NCBI GenBank assembly: GCA_030432175.1
Contig: JAUIHU010000023.1
Coordinates: 1-15,761 of the forward strand
Direction of reading: 5' to 3'
Length of the DNA: 15,761 bases
Source: Verrucomicrobiia bacterium
GTDB taxonomy: Bacteria; Verrucomicrobiota; Verrucomicrobiia; Limisphaerales; JAUIHU01
Of the stretch, positions 1 to 6,326 are shown piece by piece; positions within the stretch are counted from its first letter, which is position 1, and each line of letters begins with the position of its first letter. The position numbers were made by a program, and so were the translations under genes. The notes below the pieces were generated by a model that saw only the letters and a program-made list of their open reading frames with translations, did no database searches and was not told where the DNA came from.

Positions 1-963
1 CTGGTGGATTTAGCAGGGCTTCTTCGTGAGGAACTGGAGGAGTGGAAATCGAGCTTGCCCAATTCCACGAAAGTTAAAGTAGATGCGTCCATAGCAACGG
101 TGAGGACATGCGCCGACGCTGACCAGTGGAAGAAGCTCATTCAAAATTTGTTGCAGAACGCCCATTTCGCCTTGGCAACTGGTGGGAGTCTGGAAGTTGA
201 GCTGCTGACTGAAAAATTGGATTTCACCCTGGCTGCTGAACTGGGAGTGGCTGAGGATTTGGGATCTGGCTATTTCAAACTACGAATCAAGGACAGTGGT
301 TTTGGCATGCCTGAGCCGGTATTGTTCAAGGCCATGGACCCCATGTTCACTACGCGATCCAAGGGTCAGGGGATGGGATTGGGGTTGACGCAAGTCCATA
401 GTGTTGTTCGGTTACATGGCGGCCAGTTTTTATTAAACTCGGGGCATGACGAAGGAACAGAAGCGCTGATTTATGCTCCGGTCATTCCAGAGTCCTGGAT
501 TGAGAATCAGACTCCGAATTCGTTAGACGAGGATAGTGATGGAGAAGCTCAGGTTGCTTCAGGTGACCAAACATCATTACGTCAGTCAGGTAAAGTGCTG
601 TTAGTGGACGATGATCCGATGGTTCTGGAAGTCATCAAAGCCTGCCTGACGCATGAGAATTTCGAAATGATTACAGCGCGGAATGGGGAAGAGGGCGTGC
701 GTCTTTTCCGTCGAAATGAAGGGAAAATCGCCTTGATTGTTTCGGATATTACCATGCCTAAGAAAACGGGAATTGATCTTGTAAGAGAGGTGCGCGAACT
801 CAACACGAAAATCCCGATTCTACTTATTTCCGGAGACGCCGAAGCCGCCAGAGAAGAAGCTCTGTTAAGTCTGCCAGAACCACGACCTACGCTGTTGCAC
901 AAACCATTCTCCTTGAAAGAATTGATGGAGGCCATGGAACAAAAATTCAGGGAAACTCCCTGA
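1..963 (+). CDS. Hybrid sensor histidine kinase, C-terminal part (ATPase domain + receiver domain), 5' end outside window
   Basis: The frame is open at the left edge, so the gene starts upstream and lacks its sensor and dimerisation/phosphoacceptor-His parts here. Residues are numbered from the GTG at position 4. Residues about 41-160 are a HATPase_c domain: N-box QNLLQNAH (48-55), G1 box DSGFGMP (97-103) and G2 box GQGMGLGL (121-128). A linker rich in Asp, Glu and Ser (about 165-195) leads to a CheY-like receiver at 197-315, with acidic residues D202-D204, probable phosphoacceptor D248 in SDITMP, S276 and the conserved Lys in HKPF (K300). By family knowledge, the kinase domain autophosphorylates a His and the receiver takes part in a phosphorelay or is regulated by it. 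The HATPase-then-receiver order is usual for hybrid kinases. The signal and target cannot be inferred. The GTG at position 4 is probably an internal Val. Confidence 0.93.
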   Translation: MVDLAGLLREELEEWKSSLPNSTKVKVDASIATVRTCADADQWKKLIQNLLQNAHFALATGGSLEVELLTEKLDFTLAAELGVAEDLGSGYFKLRIKDSGFGMPEPVLFKAMDPMFTTRSKGQGMGLGLTQVHSVVRLHGGQFLLNSGHDEGTEALIYAPVIPESWIENQTPNSLDEDSDGEAQVASGDQTSLRQSGKVLLVDDDPMVLEVIKACLTHENFEMITARNGEEGVRLFRRNEGKIALIVSDITMPKKTGIDLVREVRELNTKIPILLISGDAEAAREEALLSLPEPRPTLLHKPFSLKELMEAMEQKFRETP

Positions 964-984
964 ACACCATGACATCCATTCGAA

Positions 985-997
985 TGTGTCAGACACA
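985..997. repeat. Perfect 6-bp dyad TGTGTC-A-GACACA
   Basis: A perfect inverted repeat (6-bp arms, 1-nt centre) lies 22 bp after the kinase stop codon, in the only gap between the kinase and the following three-gene unit. It could be a small operator or part of a dispersed REP-like palindrome. It has no T-run, so it does not look like an intrinsic terminator. Confidence 0.35.
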
Positions 998-1101
998 ATT
1001 TAAATTGGCGCCCAGAAAAAAAAGCGCTGAAGTGCGCTCCAATGTTTTTGGTCCGGAATTTTGAAGTTTTCCTGACTATTGCAACCCTCTATATTGCGGA
1101 C

Positions 1102-1860
1102 ATGACAAATAAAGCCCTGGTCAACTTTTCACGAAAAGTCCTCCTGTTATCCCTTGGATCTATTTTAACCGCTGGAAACTTCCCTGCGATTCAATCGGAA
1201 TTACAAGCAGATACCATTGCGGCCAGGGCATTTATTGACGGCAAAGGTCCCGGTTGGCGTGAGCTTGGAGAATGTGATTTTGTTAATGTGAACTGTTATG
1301 AAGACACCTGGTCCTGGGATAAAGATGGAGCCCACTGCACCGGGAATCCGGTTGGAGTGATTCGGACTAAAGAGAAGTTCAAGAATTTTGAGTTGGTTGC
1401 CGAATGGCGGCACAACAAGTACGGAGGCAATTCCGGGATTTTTGTCTGGATGATTGATGAATCTCTGGAAGATCTGCAGCCTGGGAAGTTGCCACAAGGG
1501 ATTGAAGTACAGGTATTGGACCTCGGCTATGCGGAACTATATGAAAAGAATCAGGGGAAGAAGTCGGATTGGTTTACGTCACACGGGGATGTGTTTCCGG
1601 TCGGGCAGGCAAAAATGAAGCCCTTTCCTCCGGTATCACCGAATGGAGTTCGGAGTTTTCCTTCTGAAGAACGCAGCAAGGGAGCGGGTGAGTGGAATCA
1701 TTACTATGTGCGATGCATCAATGGAGAAGTTCGTCTCTGGGTCAATGGCGCAGAGGTCAGCGGTGGAACTGATTGCACACCCAGTGAAGGCTATCTTGGA
1801 TTGGAATCTGAAGGCGCCCCGATAGATTTTAGAAATATTCGTATTCGCGAATTGCCTTGA
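1102..1860 (+). CDS. Exported DUF1080 (3-keto-disaccharide hydrolase-like) protein
   Basis: A 252-residue protein. The start at 1102 is preferred over an in-frame ATG at 1042 because it gives a normal signal peptide: basic N-region with R11 and K12, then a hydrophobic stretch VLLLSLGSILTAG (13-25). GCGGA lies directly upstream, too close for a good Shine-Dalgarno. The mature part fits the DUF1080 jelly roll: FIDGKG (44-49), GGNSGIFVW (108-116), IEVQVLD (134-140), GEWNHYYVRC (196-205), VNGAEVSGG (214-222) and GYLGLESEG (230-238), ending FRNIRIREL. By family knowledge, DUF1080 proteins include periplasmic or secreted hydrolases of 3-keto-glycosides, but many are uncharacterised, so the substrate is unknown. 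The next gene follows after 55 bp on the same strand, so co-transcription is possible. Confidence 0.9.
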   Translation: MTNKALVNFSRKVLLLSLGSILTAGNFPAIQSELQADTIAARAFIDGKGPGWRELGECDFVNVNCYEDTWSWDKDGAHCTGNPVGVIRTKEKFKNFELVAEWRHNKYGGNSGIFVWMIDESLEDLQPGKLPQGIEVQVLDLGYAELYEKNQGKKSDWFTSHGDVFPVGQAKMKPFPPVSPNGVRSFPSEERSKGAGEWNHYYVRCINGEVRLWVNGAEVSGGTDCTPSEGYLGLESEGAPIDFRNIRIRELP

Positions 1861-1915
1861 TTCATCGTATACCAGATTTATCTGAGACTTTCTGATTGAA
1901 ACTAATACAAAAGTA

Positions 1916-2791
1916 ATGTGGTCAATAAATAAAGCGGTTGTTACCGCTGCTGGTAAGCGCCAACGGTTAATACCTCTGCAGACTTTGGTGGATCGGGATG
2001 GAGAGCCGAAGTCAGCTTTGAGAATTATTCTGGAAGAAATACTGACCTCCGGAATTCGCTCCATCGCCGTAGTCGTCCATCCCGGAGACGAAGAAGCATA
2101 CAGGGAAGCGGCCGGGACGTTAGAAGCGGATCTGGTGTTTGTTCCACAGAACGAACCGTTGGGGTATGCGCATGCTCTGGTTCAAGCCTGGGATTTTGTT
2201 GGGTCAGACCCGTTTTTACATCTGGTCAGTGATCACCTCTATGTCAGTTCCGGGAAATTTCGATGCGCCCAAAAGTTGGTGGAAACAGCTGCTGAGGAAG
2301 AATGTTCTGTGTCAGCTGTTCAACCAACCCGGGAGTGGCAACTCAAACATTTTGGAGCAGTATCCGGGAAATTGGATTCCGGTCGAAAAGGTTTGTATCG
2401 AGTGGATTGTGTGATTGAGAAACCGACACCGACAGAAGCCGAACAAAAGCTGATTGCTCCGGGATTGAGATCTGGATCATACCTTTGTCTGTTTGGGATG
2501 CATGTTTTCTCGCCGACCATGTTTGAGATACTTTTAGAAACGACTGAGCAGGCATTGAGCAATTTTTCTGATACGGGAGAGCAGACTGCATCATTGCCCG
2601 ACCTGATGGAGCCATTGAACCGACTGATTCAGCGCGAGCGTTACCTCGCTTACGAATTGGAAGGGAGTCGATTTAACATTGGGGAGAAGTACGGCATTCA
2701 CCATGCGCAGACAGCCCTGGCTCTGGCAGGAGTTGATCGTGAAGAGTTTCTGGCGCAGATGGTTGAGTTGCTGGCCCAGCGCAAATTTTAG
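1916..2791 (+). CDS. GalU-like sugar-phosphate nucleotidyltransferase with atypical signature
   Basis: A 291-residue cytoplasmic protein with the nucleotidyltransferase fold of the GalU/RmlA/GlmU group, expected to join a sugar-1-phosphate to a nucleoside triphosphate. Visible elements: N-terminal strand KAVVTAAG (6-13), basic loop KRQR (14-17) where the family usually has GxGTR, PK at 31-32, Q78 and PLGYAHAL (81-88) matching the base-binding QxxLGxGHA region, SDH (105-107) with D106 as the likely metal ligand, IEKP (167-170), and FNIGEKYGIHHAQTAL (253-268) matching the GalU C-terminal motif. N254 stands where GalU has Asp; GlmU uses Asn at the equivalent metal site. Length is close to that of GalU. 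No Shine-Dalgarno is visible before the ATG. The fusion gene starts 20 bp downstream, so the two are probably co-transcribed. The nucleotide and sugar are not determined. Confidence 0.85.
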   Translation: MWSINKAVVTAAGKRQRLIPLQTLVDRDGEPKSALRIILEEILTSGIRSIAVVVHPGDEEAYREAAGTLEADLVFVPQNEPLGYAHALVQAWDFVGSDPFLHLVSDHLYVSSGKFRCAQKLVETAAEEECSVSAVQPTREWQLKHFGAVSGKLDSGRKGLYRVDCVIEKPTPTEAEQKLIAPGLRSGSYLCLFGMHVFSPTMFEILLETTEQALSNFSDTGEQTASLPDLMEPLNRLIQRERYLAYELEGSRFNIGEKYGIHHAQTALALAGVDREEFLAQMVELLAQRKF

Positions 2792-2811
2792 TTCTGCAGA
2801 CATTTATTCAG

Positions 2812-5800
2812 ATGGAGTTTCAATCAAGCATTCTCATTCGACAGATTGTCTCGGACGATCCGGAAATCAGGGACAAATCACTGGCTTCCTTTGCGGCTGA
2901 TGCAGGTTTAGCTGATCTATTGCAGGAAGCGGATTATTTGGAATCCTTTCGGTCCAGCGCTGATAATTTATATCATCGAGTTCGAGCCCTTTTCTTTTTG
3001 TATGCGCTGCATCGCTATTACATTCCTGAGAAACTGGAAAGCGCCGTTGGAGCGCGGATCAGATTCGAGGGGTACGAACACTTTTTGCAGCGACGATTTG
3101 AGGAATCGATACAGAATTTTCTTGGATCCCAGAAAGAGCTTGGGTCAAGTGACGCCATATCCAGCGCACTGGCTGCAGCCTACTATCAATTAGGATTTCA
3201 GACACTTGCCGACCAGGTACGGCAAAGTGTGCGGCATGTTCGAGGCAACCAATGGATGTTTCGGATGGGGAATGTCGAGGATCATCCATTAGAATTTCAT
3301 CCTGCGCTTCTGAGCTCTGGAACTGATCGCGGATCATTCCCTGCCTTGAAAGAAAGCGCTTCTGTGCGGATGGACTTATCGCACAGCGGGTGGAGTGACA
3401 TTTTCTTTCTTGGGATGGATTTCCCCGAAGGCGCGAGGGTAATCAATACATCTGTCGATTTAGGTGTTTGGGGGCGGGATGATAAAACGCAACCGCCGAT
3501 TGAATGCTATGTCCGGGTCATCGACGAGCCGATACTGAGGCTCGTTAGTGTGGATCTGGGAGCCGTTTCCGAGATTTCAGATCTGGACGAAGTTTTTGAT
3601 TTCGCGAGAGATTATCTGGGGTTGCTCAAAGCAGCGGTCATAGCCAGTGGAGTGATTCCACCTGGACTGGAAGGATCCGGGCAGAGTTTGCCTCATTTGC
3701 TGGAGAAGATGGTCGGCGCCGGGAAAGGGATTGAACTGGTCAGTTCCGTGAATGGCATTCCTAAAGGATCACGACTGGCGGTATCCACCAATCTGCTGGC
3801 AGCTTTGATCGCTGTATTGATGAGGGCGACACAGCAGACTGGAAACCTGGATGGCGCTCTCGAAGAAGAAGACCGTCGCATGGCTGCCGCAAGAGCCATA
3901 CTTGGCGAGTGGTTGGGGGGATCTGGTGGAGGTTGGCAGGACTCGGGAGGGATCTGGCCGGGGATCAAGTTGATCGAAGGAACTGCAGCCTGTCCGGGAG
4001 ACCCTGAATATGGAATCAGTCGAGGGCGGCTCCTTCCGACGCACAGGATTCTCAGTGGAACAGAAGTTTCGGATGAGACATTGGAAAAGTTACAACAAAG
4101 TTTGATCCTGGCTCATGGAGGAATGGCGCAGAATGTCGGACCGGTGCTGGAGATGGTGACTGAGAAGTATCTTTTGCGTTCCGAGGTAGAGTGGACAGCC
4201 CGGCAATCGGCGATGGATATATTAAATCGTCTGTTGGATTTGATGAAATCGGGCGATATTCAATCGGTTGGAGAATGGACAACCAGGAATTTTTTCGGAC
4301 CGATCCAAACCATTATTCCTTGGGCAACCAACGATTATACAGAACAAATCGTGGCGCAATGTCGGGATCGGTTTGGCTCTGATTTCTGGGGATTCTGGAT
4401 GCTGGGAGGCATGGCTGGAGGCGGGATGGGATTTCTTTTTAGTCCGGACCGCAAACAGGAAGCGCAGCCGTGGTTATTAAAGACCATGAATGAAATCAAA
4501 AAAGCTTCCGAAAAAGCGGCGCCATTTGCCATGGACCCGGTGGTTTATGATTTCAGCATTAATCATCGAGGGTCCGTCGCTGATTTGATTCCGTTGAATC
4601 CGAATCGGGCTCCGATGCCGCGAGCGTATTATGAATTGATGGCACCCAAGTGGCTGCGATTGAAGTCCCGGGATTTAAGAACAGGACAAAGAGAAGAATT
4701 GGAACGACTAGCCAACGCCTGCCAGACCGATCCGTCCCTGCAGGGAATGATTCAGTCATTATTCCAACGGATGATGCCCTCTGCCGGGGAGACAGGATCT
4801 AATCAGGCTAAGTTGAAAACACTCTTGGAAGACAACGGATTCGATAAAATTCAGCATGAGCAGATCCGTTCTGACTTGCAAAGTGGAAGAATTGGGCTGG
4901 CGCAAAATCGACTGGCAGCCAATACACTCATCGAAGATGTCCGCCCTGAAGATGTGCGAGACACCATTCGAGAAACTCCATCGGATGAGACAGTTGGCAT
5001 TGGGGAAAAAGCGATACGCGATGGGCAGACGGCTGTATTGTCCTTGGCAGGTGGAGTGGGTAGTCGCTGGACACAGGGAGCTGGTGTTGTCAAAGCTCTG
5101 AACCCGTTTTGCAAGTTTCACGGCAAGCATCGGAATTTTATCGAAACTCACCTGGCAAAGACCCGTAAAGTATCCAGAAAGTATGATGTTTCGATCCCGC
5201 ACCTCTTCAGTACAAGTTACATGACTGAAGCCCCCATTCGGGAAACATTGGAACGCCATCAGAACTACGGGTATGAAGGCATGGCTGTGGTATCTGCGGG
5301 CAGATCTGTAGGGCTGCGGATGATTCCGATGGTAAGAGATCTGCGATTTGCCTGGGAGGAAACACCTCAAATGGCGCTGGACGAACAAAAGCAGAAAATG
5401 CGGGACAGCTTTCGCGCTGCGTTGATGAATTGGGCAAAAGAGCAGGGGGAAGGTCGGGACTATGTGGATAACGAACCTGAGCAATGTCTGCATCCGGTTG
5501 GGCACTGGTATGAATTTGCTAACCTTCTAAGAAACGGACTGCTGAAAGAACTCTTTGATACCCATCCGAACCTTCGGTATTTGATGCTGCACAACATCGA
5601 TACATTGGGGGCAACATTGGATCCGGGGTTACTTGGCGAGCACATTCAATCCGGCGCCGCGCTTTCATTTGAAGTCATCCCGAGGCGCCTGGAAGATCGC
5701 GGAGGCGGTCTTGCCAGAGTGGATGGGCATCCTCAGTTAGTTGAAGGGTTGGCCATGCCGCACGAGGAAGCGGAATTTGAGTTGACCTATTACAACTCGA

Positions 5801-6156
5801 TGACGACCTGGATCGACCTGGACGAAACGTTGAAAGTGTTTCATTTAACACGCGAGGAACTGGGCGATGCAGAAAAAGTGGCAAGCGGGGTTCGGCGTAT
5901 GGCTTCCCGGATGCCGACGTATGTAACGCTGAAAGAAGTTAAGAAACGTTGGGGTCACGGGCAGGAAGACATCTTTCCTGTGACGCAATTCGAAAAGCTG
6001 TGGAGTGATATGACTGCATTACAGGATTTGAAAACCGGGTTCATTGTTGCGCCTCGACTTCGGGGACAGCAATTGAAAGATCCTGCGCAACTCGATGGTT
6101 GGCTGCGTGACGGTTCTGCGGCATATGTTGAAAATTTGTGCGATTTCTCTGATTAA
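2812..6156 (+). CDS. Fusion protein: L-fucokinase-like GHMP kinase domain + UDPGP-family uridylyltransferase domain
   Basis: A 1114-residue protein with no signal peptide. Residues 1-180 are a mostly helical region I do not recognise. Residues about 183-565 resemble the kinase part of L-fucokinase/FKP: VRMDLSHSGWSD (185-196), matching the RVDFAGGWSD type; PKGSRLAVSTN (317-327) at the ATP-phosphate motif; GGGWQDSGGIWPGIKL (372-387); and GGMAGGGMGFLF (532-543) at GHMP motif 3. Residues about 665-1114 match the UDPGP family: LAGGVGSRW (745-753), VKALNPF with K761, HNIDTLGATLDP (927-938), RGGGL (963-967), LVEGL (976-980) and YNSMTTWIDL (994-1003). Predicted role: phosphorylate a free sugar at C1 and convert it to a UDP-sugar. 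The fusion call is strong; the activities are inferred. The ATP motif departs from GLGTSS. The usual annotation would be UTP-glucose-1-phosphate uridylyltransferase. Confidence 0.9.
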   Translation: MEFQSSILIRQIVSDDPEIRDKSLASFAADAGLADLLQEADYLESFRSSADNLYHRVRALFFLYALHRYYIPEKLESAVGARIRFEGYEHFLQRRFEESIQNFLGSQKELGSSDAISSALAAAYYQLGFQTLADQVRQSVRHVRGNQWMFRMGNVEDHPLEFHPALLSSGTDRGSFPALKESASVRMDLSHSGWSDIFFLGMDFPEGARVINTSVDLGVWGRDDKTQPPIECYVRVIDEPILRLVSVDLGAVSEISDLDEVFDFARDYLGLLKAAVIASGVIPPGLEGSGQSLPHLLEKMVGAGKGIELVSSVNGIPKGSRLAVSTNLLAALIAVLMRATQQTGNLDGALEEEDRRMAAARAILGEWLGGSGGGWQDSGGIWPGIKLIEGTAACPGDPEYGISRGRLLPTHRILSGTEVSDETLEKLQQSLILAHGGMAQNVGPVLEMVTEKYLLRSEVEWTARQSAMDILNRLLDLMKSGDIQSVGEWTTRNFFGPIQTIIPWATNDYTEQIVAQCRDRFGSDFWGFWMLGGMAGGGMGFLFSPDRKQEAQPWLLKTMNEIKKASEKAAPFAMDPVVYDFSINHRGSVADLIPLNPNRAPMPRAYYELMAPKWLRLKSRDLRTGQREELERLANACQTDPSLQGMIQSLFQRMMPSAGETGSNQAKLKTLLEDNGFDKIQHEQIRSDLQSGRIGLAQNRLAANTLIEDVRPEDVRDTIRETPSDETVGIGEKAIRDGQTAVLSLAGGVGSRWTQGAGVVKALNPFCKFHGKHRNFIETHLAKTRKVSRKYDVSIPHLFSTSYMTEAPIRETLERHQNYGYEGMAVVSAGRSVGLRMIPMVRDLRFAWEETPQMALDEQKQKMRDSFRAALMNWAKEQGEGRDYVDNEPEQCLHPVGHWYEFANLLRNGLLKELFDTHPNLRYLMLHNIDTLGATLDPGLLGEHIQSGAALSFEVIPRRLEDRGGGLARVDGHPQLVEGLAMPHEEAEFELTYYNSMTTWIDLDETLKVFHLTREELGDAEKVASGVRRMASRMPTYVTLKEVKKRWGHGQEDIFPVTQFEKLWSDMTALQDLKTGFIVAPRLRGQQLKDPAQLDGWLRDGSAAYVENLCDFSD

Positions 6157-6179
6157 TCCTCAAACTCTCGATCTTTCTC

Positions 6180-6224
6180 AAAGAGAACGCCTTGGCAGAA
6201 TTGCCTCGTGGCGTTCTCTTTTTT
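6180..6224 (+). terminator. Strong rho-independent terminator with nested stem
   Basis: A perfect 12-bp stem pairs AAAGAGAACGCC (6180-6191) with GGCGTTCTCTTT (6210-6221). The 18-nt loop contains a second small stem, GGCA (6194-6197) with TGCC (6202-6205). The T-run reaches 6224. It lies 23 bp after the fusion-gene stop and marks the end of the 1102-6156 unit. Confidence 0.93.
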
Positions 6225-6326
6225 ATTTATACAGACGTCTGAATTCTGTAATTTTGAAATATCCAAGCAATCCTGATTTCTATCCAAAAGATGTCTGGAT
6301 TTGTTAAATCTCATTTAAAAATTCCT

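Noticed and set aside
582..998. 138-residue minus-strand open frame
   Set aside because: It is antisense to the receiver domain, whose motifs are intact. The translation is Ser/Arg-rich with no motif.
1023..1038. AGCGC/GCGCT hairpin next to an A-run as a terminator for the histidine kinase gene
   Set aside because: The stem has only 5 bp, and on the plus strand the T-run is separated from it. The A-run lies on the wrong side for a plus-strand terminator.
1061..1095. TTGAAG ... TATATT as a promoter before the DUF1080 gene
   Set aside because: The spacer is 23 bp, too long for a standard promoter, and the -10 would sit only 6 bp from the chosen start.
1042..1101. Upstream start for the first DUF1080 gene
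   Set aside because: It would put 20 residues with no Shine-Dalgarno before a normal signal peptide; the ATG at 1102 is more plausible.
4759..5505. 248-residue minus-strand open frame
   Set aside because: It lies wholly inside the fusion gene, opposite its UDPGP domain, has low-complexity Ser/His/Pro-rich translation, and matches nothing.
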